A stretch of DNA of 64,000 nt from Flavobacterium aestivum (GCF_026870175.2 NZ_CP113977.2:3410001-3474000), one strand, 5' to 3'; shown: positions 1-9,202, numbered from the stretch's first letter. Translations and numbers: made by a program. Notes: generated from the letters alone by a model not told the origin.

Positions 1-548
1 TGAAAAAAACTGGCAAAAACCTGAACTTTTTTTAAAGGTTCGATGTCATCCATGTTAAATTTTGTGGCAAACAATATCTTATCAATAGGCTGATATTTGC
101 ATTTTTCTGGTACAGCCAAAACCGTTGCATTACATTCGCTCATTATTTTTGTAGTCACATTCCCTAGAAATATTTCCCTCAAATGGGTTACTCCCCTTGT
201 TCCCATGACAATAAAATCTGTATTCTCTTTTTTTGATAATGCTACCACTTCCTTTACTAAATAGCCTTGAATAAGTACATTACTGATCTTTATATGCGAA
301 AGATCATTAGCTTCGGCAATGCTTCTCAGAATAGGCACTTCATCTTTATAATTTTCGAAATCACTTAATTGTTCATACTCATAAATCTCTCTTAAATAAA
401 TGGAAACATCTAAATAAGCTGGTGAATCTAATTCATAAACATGAAGCGTAATAATCTCCGCATCTATGGCATCGGCAAGCTTTAAAGCATAAATAAATGC
501 ATTTTTAGAAGCATCAGAAAAATCAGTAGGGAACAATATTTTCTTCAT
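1..548 (-). CDS. Universal stress protein, UspA family (3' end outside window)
   Basis: The reading frame opens at an ATG at 548 (minus strand) and runs off the left edge, so about 182 N-terminal residues are visible. The protein starts MKKILFPTDFSDASKNAF, the usual first strand of the Usp fold. The first domain carries the nucleotide-binding glycine signature G-x2-G-x9-G-N near residues 115-130 (MGTRGVTHLREIFLGNVT). A second Usp-like unit begins around residue 150 (IDKILFATKF), so this is probably a two-domain cytoplasmic stress protein, as is common in flavobacteria. It is transcribed away from mnmE. The spacer 549-796 is AT-rich and shows nothing else I can name. Confidence 0.9.
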   Translation of the reverse strand, partial: MKKILFPTDFSDASKNAFIYALKLADAIDAEIITLHVYELDSPAYLDVSIYLREIYEYEQLSDFENYKDEVPILRSIAEANDLSHIKISNVLIQGYLVKEVVALSKKENTDFIVMGTRGVTHLREIFLGNVTTKIMSECNATVLAVPEKCKYQPIDKILFATKFNMDDIEPLKKVQVFASFF

Positions 549-796
549 AATCACCTTAATTAATTACATATCAATATTTTATATAAAGTTACAAAACTTA
601 TAAAAAGAAAGCATGATAATTATCATTTTGATTTATAATTAATAAAAAAATACTGGTTAGAGAATAACCAGCAGTAATTAGCCAAAATAATCATTAACAA
701 TGTCTATCATAATTCTGAACATATCATCCTAAAGCATATTGTTAAGAATTCTATTTTTCACAAATCACTATAGGCTCAAAAGTTGTAAGTTTTGCT

Positions 797-804
797 TACT
801 TTTG
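797..804 (+). promoter_or_regulatory. Putative -7 promoter element for mnmE
   Basis: TACTTTTG matches the Bacteroidetes sigma-factor -7 consensus TAnnTTTG and lies 15 bp before the chosen mnmE start at 820. No good -33 TTG is visible at the standard spacing, so the call rests on the -7 match and its position. Confidence 0.5.
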
Positions 805-819
805 CATAAATTTTTTATT

Positions 820-2220
820 ATGATCCAAAACGATTCTATAGTAGCCTTAGCCACCCCTTCGGGAGCGGGAGCCATTGCCGTAATTCGAATTTCTGGCGAA
901 GATGCCATTACTATTGGGCACTCTGTTTTTCGATCCGTAAAAAATAAAGATTTAAGACTCCAAAAATCCCACACGCTTCATTTAGGACAAATTGTTGATG
1001 GACAAAAAATGCTTGACGAAGTTTTGGTTTCAGTTTTCAAAGGTCCAAATTCATATACAGGCGAGAATACGATTGAAATTTCATGTCACGGTTCGACTTA
1101 TATTCAGCAACAAATTATTCAGTTACTATTGCGAAAAGGCTGCAGAATGGCCGATGCTGGAGAATTTACTTTAAGGGCTTTCTTGAACGGTAAGTTGGAT
1201 CTTTCACAAGCCGAGGCTGTAGCCGATTTGATTTCATCAGATAATGAAGCATCACACCAAATTGCAATGCAACAAATGCGTGGAGGTTTCTCTAACGAGA
1301 TTGCAAAACTACGTGAAGAACTGTTAAATTTTGCTTCGCTCATTGAGCTAGAATTAGATTTTGCCGAAGAAGATGTTGAATTTGCCGACAGAACTCAGTT
1401 TCATGAATTATTGAACCGAATTGAGTTTGTTCTCAAACGATTAATTGATTCGTTTGCTGTGGGGAATGTTATCAAAAACGGAATTCCGGTAGCCATTGTT
1501 GGTGAACCCAATGTTGGTAAATCTACACTACTGAATGCTTTACTGAATGAAGAGCGTGCTATCGTATCGGAAATTGCAGGAACAACCCGTGATACAATTG
1601 AAGACGAATTAGTAATTAGCGGTATTGGTTTTAGATTTATCGATACTGCTGGAATACGAGAAACAGCTGATGTTGTAGAAAGCATAGGAATCAAAAAAAC
1701 ATTCGAAAAAATAGAACAGGCGCAACTTGTTATTTACTTGATGGATAGTTTAAAGTTTCAGGTTTCAAGTGGCGATTTCGTTATTGAAATTGAGAAAATA
1801 AAAAACAAATATCCTCTAAAGCAAATTTTAATTGTTGCTAATAAAATAGACCAACTAAACGACGAGGAAATTTCAGCAATACGTCTTCAACTTGAAACTT
1901 TAAACTTGAAACAAATTTTTCTAAGTGCCAAAGAGAAATTGGGTGTTGATGAACTTAAAAATCAGTTGCTTTCATTTGTAAACACTGGTGCTTTACGTAA
2001 TAACGAAACCATCGTAACCAACACCAGACATTACGATTCTCTACTCAAAGCATTAGACGAAATTCAGAAAGTTAAATTCGGACTTGAAACTAATCTGTCT
2101 AGCGATCTTATGGCGCTTGACATCAAAGAAGCTTTATACCAATTCGGGATGATTACCGGACAGGTCACTAATGACGAGCTGTTGGGGAATATCTTTGCTA
2201 ATTTCTGTATAGGCAAATAA
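820..2220 (+). CDS. mnmE: tRNA uridine-5-carboxymethylaminomethyl(34) synthesis GTPase MnmE
   Basis: MnmE with MnmG modifies the wobble uridine of certain tRNAs. From the ATG at 820 the protein is 466 aa, the usual family length; an upstream in-frame start at 739 would add 27 atypical residues, and a TAnnTTTG promoter lies between the two. The N-terminal formyl-THF-binding domain (MIQNDSIVALATPSGAGAI) is followed by a helical domain and an inserted G domain with G1 GEPNVGKST, G2 around GTTRDT, G3 DTAG and G4 NKID. The C-terminus ends in the family's FCIGK, whose cysteine is essential in characterised MnmE. The final 18 bp encoding FCIGK-stop are also the attachment core of the integrative elements downstream, so the last codons are probably supplied by an element's att site and the gene stays intact. 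Confidence 0.97.
   Translation: MIQNDSIVALATPSGAGAIAVIRISGEDAITIGHSVFRSVKNKDLRLQKSHTLHLGQIVDGQKMLDEVLVSVFKGPNSYTGENTIEISCHGSTYIQQQIIQLLLRKGCRMADAGEFTLRAFLNGKLDLSQAEAVADLISSDNEASHQIAMQQMRGGFSNEIAKLREELLNFASLIELELDFAEEDVEFADRTQFHELLNRIEFVLKRLIDSFAVGNVIKNGIPVAIVGEPNVGKSTLLNALLNEERAIVSEIAGTTRDTIEDELVISGIGFRFIDTAGIRETADVVESIGIKKTFEKIEQAQLVIYLMDSLKFQVSSGDFVIEIEKIKNKYPLKQILIVANKIDQLNDEEISAIRLQLETLNLKQIFLSAKEKLGVDELKNQLLSFVNTGALRNNETIVTNTRHYDSLLKALDEIQKVKFGLETNLSSDLMALDIKEALYQFGMITGQVTNDELLGNIFANFCIGK
2203..2220 (+). repeat. Attachment site core, left end (mnmE 3' end)
   Basis: TTCTGTATAGGCAAATAA is the last 18 bp of mnmE (FCIGK-stop). The same core, with only synonymous changes, recurs at 26498-26515 and 43306-43323. 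A direct repeat of a gene's 3' end bracketing integrase-bearing DNA is the standard att signature. The Salmonella SGI1 island uses the corresponding last 18 bp of trmE/mnmE. Confidence 0.88.
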
Positions 2221-2262
2221 CCTATGCAAATCATCACAAAATAAAACAAACAAAAACACATT

Positions 2263-2290
2263 AATCCCTTTTAAAATAAGGGGTTTTTTA
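2263..2290 (+). terminator. Rho-independent terminator downstream of mnmE
   Basis: AATCCCTT and AAGGGGTT form an 8-bp stem followed by a T run. It lies inside element 1, 43 bp after the mnmE stop, so the element appears to supply the terminator of its host gene. Confidence 0.65.
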
Positions 2291-2339
2291 TTTTAATGCA
2301 AATTTTAAATTTGTGATATTTTGTTATTTTTTACTATTT

Positions 2340-2360
2340 TTTGTACCCTATTTGTACCTC
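2340..2360 (+). repeat. Paired TTTGTACC arm-type sites, element 1 left end
   Basis: TTTGTACCCT (2340-2349) and TTTGTACCTC (2351-2360) are direct repeats 11 bp apart, about one helical turn. Equivalent pairs occur at 26440-26460, 26599-26619 and 43249-43269, each just inside an element end. Likely integrase arm-binding sites (inference). Confidence 0.65.
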
Positions 2361-2463
2361 ATAAATATATTTTTACTATTTTTGAAATATAAAGCGAAAT
2401 TATGTCCCTTATTTACCCTTAATTCCACTTATTTCGCCTTATATCCTTTTAATACCACTAAAT

Positions 2464-3024
2464 ATGAGTTCAAATATTATAGTAAAAAGAATATGTGATT
2501 ATTGTAAAAATGTCTTTGATGCTAAAACAACAAAGACTAAATATTGCTCACATATTTGTAACAGCAGAGGTTATAAGTTAAATCAAAAATTGAAAAAAAT
2601 TGAAACGAGCGACATAGAAACAAAATCAAAAATTTCAAATTATGTTGTGGATGTAAATTCAAAAGATTTTTTAACTGTTAATGAAGCATCTACACTACTG
2701 AATATGTCTTCCAAAACTGTTTATAGATTAATTGAGCAAAAAGAATTAAATGCTTTCAATTTTTCGGTTAGAAAAACACTAATTAGAAGAAAAGATATTG
2801 ATAGTTATTTTGAAAATAATTTGATAGCCTCAGATTATGTCAACCCTAATAGAGAAAACGAGATAAACCGAGACAATTCATACACCATTAATGAAGCTAT
2901 TGAAAAATTCAATATTTCAAATGGAGCATTATATAACATTATAAAAAAACATAACATCCCAAAAAAGAAGAGTGGAAAATATACGCTTGTAAAAAGAGAG
3001 GATCTAAACAAAATTTTTCAATAG
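2464..3024 (+). CDS. Zinc-finger / helix-turn-helix DNA-binding protein (excisionase-like), element 1
   Basis: 186 aa. Residues 10-35 contain a CxxC ... C..C cluster (CDYC and YCSHIC) that looks like a small zinc-binding ribbon. Residues about 62-110 are a MerR/excisionase-type winged helix (LTVNEASTLLNMSSKTVYRLIEQ), and residues about 140-185 a second weaker HTH (YTINEAIEKFNISNGALYNII). It precedes the integrase by 6 bp, so the two are probably co-transcribed. It aligns end to end by eye with the 188-aa protein at 27022 in element 2. By position and fold it may be a recombination directionality factor or a regulator of integration; which one cannot be settled from sequence. Confidence 0.75.
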   Translation: MSSNIIVKRICDYCKNVFDAKTTKTKYCSHICNSRGYKLNQKLKKIETSDIETKSKISNYVVDVNSKDFLTVNEASTLLNMSSKTVYRLIEQKELNAFNFSVRKTLIRRKDIDSYFENNLIASDYVNPNRENEINRDNSYTINEAIEKFNISNGALYNIIKKHNIPKKKSGKYTLVKREDLNKIFQ

Positions 3025-3030
3025 CCGATT

Positions 3031-4176
3031 ATGAGCAGAGTAACATTAAGAGAAAAAAAATTGAGTACTGGAAAGATAAGTCTTTATTTAGACTACTATC
3101 CTCCTATCATTAATCCTAAAAATGGAACGGAAACTCGTAGAGAATTTTTAAAGCTATACTTATTTAGTAACCCGAAAACAATAGAAGAAAAAAAGAAGAA
3201 TACTGAAAATTTAAACCTTGCTGAAATAATCAGATCCAAAAGAAATGTTCAACTCAAAAACAAAGAATTTGGTTTTAAAGACAACGTTGTATTAAATATT
3301 AATTTTATAACTCTTTATAAAAGTGTTGTTGACGACTATTTTAATTCTGGTAGTGAATCCAATTATAATTCGTGGAAAGCTTCTTTAAACCATTTAGAAA
3401 ATTTCAGTGGAGGTACAATATTATCGAAAAATCTAAACCTCGATTATATAAAAAAATACAGAGCCTATCTCTTAAATGCAAAAAGCACGAGAAATTCAAA
3501 AACTGAAAAAAAGCTCGCAAAAAATACTGCCTCATCTTATTTTAAGAATTTTATAGCTGTCTTAAAGATAGCCTACAAACAAAATTTAATTGAAAAAAAC
3601 TTAGCCGAAGATGCTGAATACATTAAAGAAGAAGAGACCCATAGAGAGTATTTAACCGAAGAAGAAATTTCTTTGTTATGGAAAACCGAAATCAAAATTG
3701 AGAAAGTAAAATATATGGCAATTTTTTCGGCTTTGAGTGGATTGCGTTTTGTAGATATAAATAATCTTTATTGGGAGAATATATACAAGGACAAACATCA
3801 AGGGTATTACATATCACTAAGAGAAGAAAAGACAAAATCTATAAAAAATCATCCAATTTCTGATACTGCTTACAATATTTTAAAAACACAAAAAACTGAT
3901 ATTGGTCTTGTATTTGGAGGAATTCAATATTCTCAAATAACCAGACCTTTAAAAGAATGGATTAAAAAGTCTGGGATTAAAAAGAAAATTTCATTCCATA
4001 ATTTTAGGCATAGTTACGCAACCTTACAACTTGCAAATGGAACAGATATATATACCGTATCAAAATTATTAGGTCATAAAAATGTTTCTACAACACAGAT
4101 TTATACCAAAGTAATGGACAAAAATAAAATTGAAGCTGCTAATCGAATAAACATTGAACTTGATGGATTATCTTAA
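3031..4176 (+). CDS. Site-specific tyrosine recombinase (integrase) of element 1
   Basis: 381 aa, typical length for a Bacteroidetes element integrase. A SAM-like core-binding domain occupies about residues 95-200 and the catalytic domain about 205-375. The active-site residues are all visible: Arg in SALSGLRFVDI, the HNFRH box (HxxR), His in LLGHKN, and the nucleophile Tyr in TTQIYTKV. It lies about 0.8 kb from the mnmE att core and is probably the enzyme that joined element 1 to mnmE. As the only integrase in the window, it is also the best candidate for moving element 2. The stop overlaps the next gene. Confidence 0.93.
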   Translation: MSRVTLREKKLSTGKISLYLDYYPPIINPKNGTETRREFLKLYLFSNPKTIEEKKKNTENLNLAEIIRSKRNVQLKNKEFGFKDNVVLNINFITLYKSVVDDYFNSGSESNYNSWKASLNHLENFSGGTILSKNLNLDYIKKYRAYLLNAKSTRNSKTEKKLAKNTASSYFKNFIAVLKIAYKQNLIEKNLAEDAEYIKEEETHREYLTEEEISLLWKTEIKIEKVKYMAIFSALSGLRFVDINNLYWENIYKDKHQGYYISLREEKTKSIKNHPISDTAYNILKTQKTDIGLVFGGIQYSQITRPLKEWIKKSGIKKKISFHNFRHSYATLQLANGTDIYTVSKLLGHKNVSTTQIYTKVMDKNKIEAANRINIELDGLS

Positions 4177-5128
4177 TATTTACAATTCAAATTACAATAG
4201 AGCATATAGAATTGGAGAAAGTTTTTCAAAACACAAATTAATACAATTCAACAAGGAAAGTTTATCCTTTGGCAATGCTTTCAATACTACACGGGAATTA
4301 ATTGAAAATTTTGAAAAAAAGTTTTCAATTAATAAGGAGCATCAACTCTCAGAACTTAAATATGTTTATCAAAATTCCCTACGTAATTACTCAAAAAATG
4401 TAATTGAATTGGTATTGAAAAATGAGGTAAGGAAAGCCTTTTTAAAACTCTCTTTAGACATTCAAAATACCAATTATACCCTTGAATCATTTATAAAAGA
4501 ATTAGCTATACATAATGCGATCAATGAATTATTAAGATTATTTAATAATTATTCTGACTTATTTAAAATGATGTATAATAATGATTATTTTGATTCGTTT
4601 GAAATAAAAGACTATAGTCCCATTGATTTTAGGGATTCAAAAAATTATACCGATTTATTAAAAAAATTTTATCCATTAAAAAAATCTTCTGAAACATATT
4701 CAGAAAGTTTTTTTATCCCCTATTCTGACAATATTAATTGTAATATTATTTATGATTCAGAAGACAACATTACGTCTTTTAATGAAAAAGAGAAAGCTTT
4801 TTTACTTCACTCAATCTATAAAATCATTGAAGAATCCAAAGCAAATACAAAACTAAATAATACTGAATTTTATAAAGTATTATCAATAGTAAATTTAAAA
4901 GATGATTCTTGTTTAGTAAGTGATAATTACAAAAACTCCGATTATTATAGAATATTAAGCGGGGGCTTAGAAAAAATAAGTTTAGACATTAAAATTCAAG
5001 ATAATTTTATTGATATTTTAATTTCAAAAACAAGAGAGTTAAAACTCAAAAATATAACAAAGTATCTATCAGAAAAAAGTACTTTTTTAAAAGCTTCAAT
5101 TGCAAGAAACAATAATAAAGCAAAATAA
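4163..5128 (+). CDS. Hypothetical protein of element 1
   Basis: About 321 aa from the ATG at 4163, which lies inside the last codons of the integrase gene (14-nt overlap, suggesting translational coupling). A TTG at 4154 is a possible but weaker start. The protein is rich in Asn, Lys and Leu, mostly helical in appearance, with no signal peptide, membrane segment or recognisable catalytic motif. I do not recognise the family. Coupling to the integrase suggests a role in element maintenance rather than cargo. An AT-only hairpin follows it. Confidence 0.7.
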   Translation: MDYLNIYNSNYNRAYRIGESFSKHKLIQFNKESLSFGNAFNTTRELIENFEKKFSINKEHQLSELKYVYQNSLRNYSKNVIELVLKNEVRKAFLKLSLDIQNTNYTLESFIKELAIHNAINELLRLFNNYSDLFKMMYNNDYFDSFEIKDYSPIDFRDSKNYTDLLKKFYPLKKSSETYSESFFIPYSDNINCNIIYDSEDNITSFNEKEKAFLLHSIYKIIEESKANTKLNNTEFYKVLSIVNLKDDSCLVSDNYKNSDYYRILSGGLEKISLDIKIQDNFIDILISKTRELKLKNITKYLSEKSTFLKASIARNNNKAK

Positions 5129-5170
5129 CACTAAATTTCACTTAAAATTTCCACACGCCAATTTATCCTT

Positions 5171-5211
5171 TTTCTCTAAAATTTGATTTTAAGATTCAGA
5201 TTTTAGAGAAA
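5171..5211 (+). terminator. AT-rich hairpin after 4163-5128
   Basis: A 12-bp inverted repeat, TTTCTCTAAAAT (5171-5182) and ATTTTAGAGAAA (5200-5211), with a 17-nt loop. It sits between the integrase operon and the replication operon and could end the first transcript, but its low GC makes it a weak terminator. Confidence 0.4.
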
Positions 5212-5325
5212 TTTTCATCTTATATTCCTAAAAAAAGCTAATAAAATTAGTAGTTCACGAGTGTTTTTTCAAACACACTAAAAAACACAAAAACGAACAC
5301 ACATTTTCTGAATCAATTTTGAAGT

Positions 5326-5667
5326 ATGAAAAATCAACAAATTTTTATGCTCTCAGAAGAAGGAATAAAAGTACTTGCAGAGCAAATCACGGAGAACATT
5401 AAAAAGGCAATGAATCCCTCTAATTCTTCAACAGAGGATGTCTTTATGAACATTGATGAAACGGCTAAACTTATCAATTTAACCAAACCCAGTATTTATG
5501 GATTAGTTCATCAAAACAGAATCCCATATCATAAAAAAGGGAAGCGTTTATACTTCTTGAAATCACAAATCATTGATTGGTTAAAATCAGGCAAAAATGA
5601 ATCTAAAGATGATATAGAATCTAAAGCCAATGAGTATTTAATGAAAAACCAACTATTTAATCGTTAA
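5326..5667 (+). CDS. Helix-turn-helix (excisionase family) DNA-binding protein, element 1
   Basis: 113 aa. The middle third is an excisionase/MerR-type winged HTH: FMNIDETAKLINLTKPSIYG, then a basic turn KKGKRLYFLKSQIIDWL. This format (short N-terminal helix, one HTH, tail ending near DWLKSG) is typical of the small HTH proteins beside replication genes in Bacteroidetes mobile elements. It lies 19 bp before the DUF3987 gene and is probably co-transcribed with it. A clear relative occurs at 40872-41177 in element 2. Likely roles are excision or control of the replication module. Confidence 0.85.
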   Translation: MKNQQIFMLSEEGIKVLAEQITENIKKAMNPSNSSTEDVFMNIDETAKLINLTKPSIYGLVHQNRIPYHKKGKRLYFLKSQIIDWLKSGKNESKDDIESKANEYLMKNQLFNR

Positions 5668-5686
5668 TCTAAAGTGACTTTTACCT

Positions 5687-6979
5687 ATGGATGTAAAAAA
5701 TCTTAAAGATATTGATGATAGAATTGGAAACGCTTTTAAAACAAACAAAGAAATCGCAATTAATCAATTGGAACAAATAATTTCCAAAATGCCAATTGAA
5801 ATCAAAACACTAATTAATGATGCGTTTGTTTTAAAAAGGATTCCGAAAGAATATTTATTAAGTTCAATATTATTTGCTTACAGCAATGCTTGTGGTCTTG
5901 CTTTTTCAATAAAAGCGATGGGATATATAAATTATGCCAATTTATATTTTTCTATAATTGGAAGTCGTGGAGATATTAAATCCCCAGCAATGGATTTAGC
6001 AACATTTCCTTTGGTAAAATATGACAACGATAAATATAAAGAGTTCAAAAAAAACAATATCGAATTAGAAGAAACTGAAAAAAGCGATAGGAAACAGCTA
6101 TTTCTTCAAGATGCCACAATTGAATCGGCAGTTTTTACGCACTATAAAAACAAATACTCGATTGGAATTTTCATTGATGAACTCTATTTCATTATCGAAA
6201 AAATGGCAAATAAAAACAGTACGGAGGGCACAGCTTGGAGAACTTTCTTTTTGCAGGGAAATACTAATAAGTACATTGATATATCACGTAAAACAACAGA
6301 AAGTTTTAGAATTGAAAAATCATATCCAACTTTATTAGGTTCAATTCAAAATCAATTTGTTCCGAAACTATTTGCAGACGGAAATTTAGAAAGCGGATTA
6401 ATCGACCGAATTCTTTTTACTAACAAATTAACAATGAACAATAGATTATCAATAAATGATATTTCAAATGAAGTATTTGAAAACTATTCTAAATCCTTAA
6501 TCAACCTTCTTAATTATCGTACTGAAATAGAAAACACTTTTGAAATGGACGATTTACAGATAGAACTTGATTCAAATGCCAATAAACGTCTTTTTGATTA
6601 TTCACAAGAATTAATAAATCGTCAAAATGCAGTAAATGATTTAAGTAAAGAATACATTTCAAAAATGATGATTAATATTCACAAAGTAAGCCTTTTAACC
6701 CACTTAATTTTAAATTCCAAAAGACAAGCCTACCAAAGTAAAATCAATACTGAAACCATTGAAATTGCAATCCTGATTCTTGAGTTTTATTTTATAAACT
6801 TCAAAATTGTTTTAGATGAAAATATCAACCAAAAAGAAAAATTACCAACTACTGAAGATATTATCAGATTAGCAATAAAAAACAATGCCAGTCAAAAAGA
6901 TGTTGTAGCGATTACTGGAATGAATAAATCATCAATATCAAGAAAATGGAATAACGAATTGATGCAACTTGCAACTTGA
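5687..6979 (+). CDS. DUF3987-family protein (putative replicative helicase-like)
   Basis: 430 aa. The segment IGSRGDIKSPAMD (around residues 100-112) corresponds to the phosphate-binding loop position of DUF3987 proteins but lacks a canonical GxxxxGK[ST] loop. A following acidic motif IGIFIDELYFII (around residues 160-172) resembles a Walker B strand. The C-terminal 35 residues look like a small HTH (SQKDVVAITGMNKSSISRKW). DUF3987 proteins are common in Bacteroidetes integrative elements next to primase-like genes and are thought to act in element replication. Codon use and AT richness match the neighbouring element genes. The family call is good, the biochemical function inferred. Confidence 0.72.
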   Translation: MDVKNLKDIDDRIGNAFKTNKEIAINQLEQIISKMPIEIKTLINDAFVLKRIPKEYLLSSILFAYSNACGLAFSIKAMGYINYANLYFSIIGSRGDIKSPAMDLATFPLVKYDNDKYKEFKKNNIELEETEKSDRKQLFLQDATIESAVFTHYKNKYSIGIFIDELYFIIEKMANKNSTEGTAWRTFFLQGNTNKYIDISRKTTESFRIEKSYPTLLGSIQNQFVPKLFADGNLESGLIDRILFTNKLTMNNRLSINDISNEVFENYSKSLINLLNYRTEIENTFEMDDLQIELDSNANKRLFDYSQELINRQNAVNDLSKEYISKMMINIHKVSLLTHLILNSKRQAYQSKINTETIEIAILILEFYFINFKIVLDENINQKEKLPTTEDIIRLAIKNNASQKDVVAITGMNKSSISRKWNNELMQLAT

Positions 6980-7027
6980 GATTAAAGCATAAAACCTCTA
7001 AACAGCTAATAAAAACAGTACTTAACA

Positions 7028-8011
7028 ATGATTGATAAAAATATTGCGAGTTGCAGGTTGCAAACCAAAAACCAAATAGTTATGCTTCAAAAAACCAAAT
7101 TAGAACTTACATTTAACTCAAAAAGAGATTATAAATTAATTACGCCTTGTTGTGGTAGAAATAATACAGACGGGAAATTCATCAACTATAAAAATCTAAG
7201 TCAAGAGTATGGTTTTTGTCATTCTTGCGGAAAAGCTTCATTACCTCCTACTATATATGTTGATAAAAACGGAAACGAATATATTTGGAATGAACTAGAA
7301 AGTAAATTTCAAACGGATTTAATTCTTTCTAAAAAAAACATAATAAATCCACCAAAAATAACGGTTCAAAAATTCATAAATGAATCAATAATTTGGCAAT
7401 ATTTTAAAATAAATCCCGAAAACAATCTTCTACAATATTTACGCAAAACGTATGGAGATATAAAAACAGAAGATGCAAAAGAAACCTATGCTTTAGGCAC
7501 AAGTAATGACGGAGGTATTATATTTTGGAGCATAAACAGTAATTTGAAAGTTCAAAAAGCCAAAATAGCTTACTATGGTACAAACGGTAAACGGACTAAT
7601 AAATTTAAAGTTCCTTATAAAAATGAAGATGGATATTTCAACTGCTTATTTGGTGAACATTTGGTTTATGATGAAATTAAAGCAAAGAAAACAATTATAT
7701 TAACTGAAAGTGAAAAAACAGCTATTATAGGTTATATTCTATTTCCTCAATATGTTTGGGTGGCTTATGGTGGAATTAACGGATTAACCGAAAATAAAGT
7801 AAGCCCTTTAATTGGTCATAATGTCTTAATCATTCCCGATATGAGCGAAAATGCCGTCAGTATAATTTTAAATAAAATACCATTTCTCATTTCATTGGGA
7901 ATCAATGTCAAAATATGGGATATGACCGAAAGTAAAACTGACGAGCAATTAAAACTTGATGGGATTTACAATAACGATTTGGAAGATGTTTTTAGAAAAA
8001 TAATTATTTAG
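7028..8011 (+). CDS. Zinc-finger primase-like protein (DUF6371 type)
   Basis: 327 aa. The N-terminal part has a CHC2-like zinc-binding arrangement (PCCGRNN ... FCHSCGKA, about residues 38-75). The C-terminal half resembles a Toprim-type fold: IILTESEKTAIIG (about 230-242) supplies the acidic Glu motif and VLIIPDMSEN (about 273-282) the Asp motif. This layout fits the DUF6371 proteins found with DUF3987 genes in Bacteroidetes elements. Likely role: initiation or priming of element replication after excision. A second ATG at codon 19 is an alternative start. Iteron-like repeats lie immediately downstream. Confidence 0.72.
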   Translation: MIDKNIASCRLQTKNQIVMLQKTKLELTFNSKRDYKLITPCCGRNNTDGKFINYKNLSQEYGFCHSCGKASLPPTIYVDKNGNEYIWNELESKFQTDLILSKKNIINPPKITVQKFINESIIWQYFKINPENNLLQYLRKTYGDIKTEDAKETYALGTSNDGGIIFWSINSNLKVQKAKIAYYGTNGKRTNKFKVPYKNEDGYFNCLFGEHLVYDEIKAKKTIILTESEKTAIIGYILFPQYVWVAYGGINGLTENKVSPLIGHNVLIIPDMSENAVSIILNKIPFLISLGINVKIWDMTESKTDEQLKLDGIYNNDLEDVFRKIII

Positions 8012-8034
8012 CCATTTTTTATAATCATAAATCA

Positions 8035-8234
8035 TTGCAAAACCTTTGCAATGCCATTGCAATTATGACAGTCTTTTGACTTGTCTAGAAATGTAGCTTC
8101 ATCAAGAGGTAATAGCTCAATTGCAATTTTTAGTATTTGTGCAATATAGATTTTTGAACCTACCCGAGTTTAATTTTTAGTCTGCTTAAAATTTAAATGG
8201 CAAAGGTTTTGCAAAACCTTTGCAAAACCTTTGG
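8035..8234 (+). repeat. Iteron-like repeats, candidate replication origin of element 1
   Basis: The 306-bp spacer after the primase-like gene contains the 11-mer GCAAAACCTTT at 8037-8047, 8211-8221 and 8222-8232, the last two in perfect 11-bp phase, plus an inverted copy at 8202-8212. The unit and its inverse form a 22-bp perfect palindrome at 8201-8222. A further TTGCAA inverted repeat spans 8046-8062. Phased short repeats beside replication genes suggest iterons and a plasmid-like origin (inference); an operator array is the alternative. Confidence 0.5.
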
Positions 8235-8317
8235 TTCATATTATCTTTTTCTTTCAAGTTTTTAATAATGTCTCTGCAAAACTAATCTCAGCAAGAGTGT
8301 CTTTTTTAATATCTAAT

Positions 8318-9199
8318 TTAATCAATTTTGAATTTGTTCTTAACATGAGATGTTTGTTTGTAAACAATCGTTTTGTAATAGCAATATAAATGAGTATAAA
8401 TTATTAATTCGTACTTTCTTTGTTGCGATGTATATTGACGATTTATCATCATATGAATATGACTCATCAAAAAGTTTGATAGCGAAATTTGCAAATTATT
8501 TTTGATAGTTGGAGCCAGTTTATTCAACTGGCTTTCTCTTTTTTCTATAGTAGCGTATATTTCAGGATATTCATTTTGTGCGGTTCCACTAAGAAAAGCT
8601 GTTATATCCTTAGACAATTCCTGATATTGTCTGCTCATAGCTTTTTTTAAATTTGTATCTGCATCAAACTCTTTTTTGAAAAAAGTCTGTAATTCATCCA
8701 TTAGTTTCATTCTGTCGGCGTTTGTTAATGAGAATGAATTGAGAAAACGATCAATAGCGAGAAAACTAAAAAGCAATTGCATTTCTTTTTTTAAAAAAGA
8801 TGATTTAAGAGATAAGTAGCGTAACATCATTTCGCTATCCTGATAAAATAAAGTTTCTGATTCAGTTATAGTTTGTTCACCATATCGTTCTAATTCTCTT
8901 TGATAAGTGTCTGTTTGTACTTTCCAAATAGTATTTTCTTGAAGCAAAAAGTTTAAAATAGGATATAATCTTGAAATAATGATAGGCATATTCTCCAAAT
9001 TTTCACTGTAAAACCGAAGCCTGATGTGTTCATCGGGGTCTTTGTATCTAATAAAAAACCATTTTTGGATTCTTTTTTCAGTTTTTAATTCTTGAATAAT
9101 AGGGTATAATTTTTCAAGTAAAATGATATCGGCAGTCTTAACTCCAGTGTATATTTTATAATACAGCCATTCGCTTCCTATGCAAAAATCTCTTTTCAT
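8318..9199 (-). CDS. Lantibiotic dehydratase C-terminal (elimination) domain protein, split LanB
   Basis: 293 aa of the thiopeptide-type / SpaB C-terminal family. Diagnostic segments are WFFIRYKDPDEHIRLRF (about residues 46-62) and DTYQRELERYG (about 97-107). In full-length class I LanB enzymes this domain removes glutamate from glutamylated Ser/Thr to leave dehydroalanine/dehydrobutyrine. Here it is a separate gene starting 3 bp after the glutamylation-domain gene, the split arrangement common in Bacteroidetes. It is the last gene of the minus-strand operon; no LanC cyclase follows. The conserved Arg/Glu-rich segments are present, so it looks functional. Confidence 0.9.
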   Translation of the reverse strand: MKRDFCIGSEWLYYKIYTGVKTADIILLEKLYPIIQELKTEKRIQKWFFIRYKDPDEHIRLRFYSENLENMPIIISRLYPILNFLLQENTIWKVQTDTYQRELERYGEQTITESETLFYQDSEMMLRYLSLKSSFLKKEMQLLFSFLAIDRFLNSFSLTNADRMKLMDELQTFFKKEFDADTNLKKAMSRQYQELSKDITAFLSGTAQNEYPEIYATIEKRESQLNKLAPTIKNNLQISLSNFLMSHIHMMINRQYTSQQRKYELIIYTHLYCYYKTIVYKQTSHVKNKFKID

Positions 9200-9202
9200 A
9201 TT

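Noticed and set aside
739..819. Upstream extension of MnmE by 27 residues
   Set aside because: The first residues are not homologous to MnmE, and a TAnnTTTG promoter lies inside the extension. The start at 820 gives the standard 466-aa protein.
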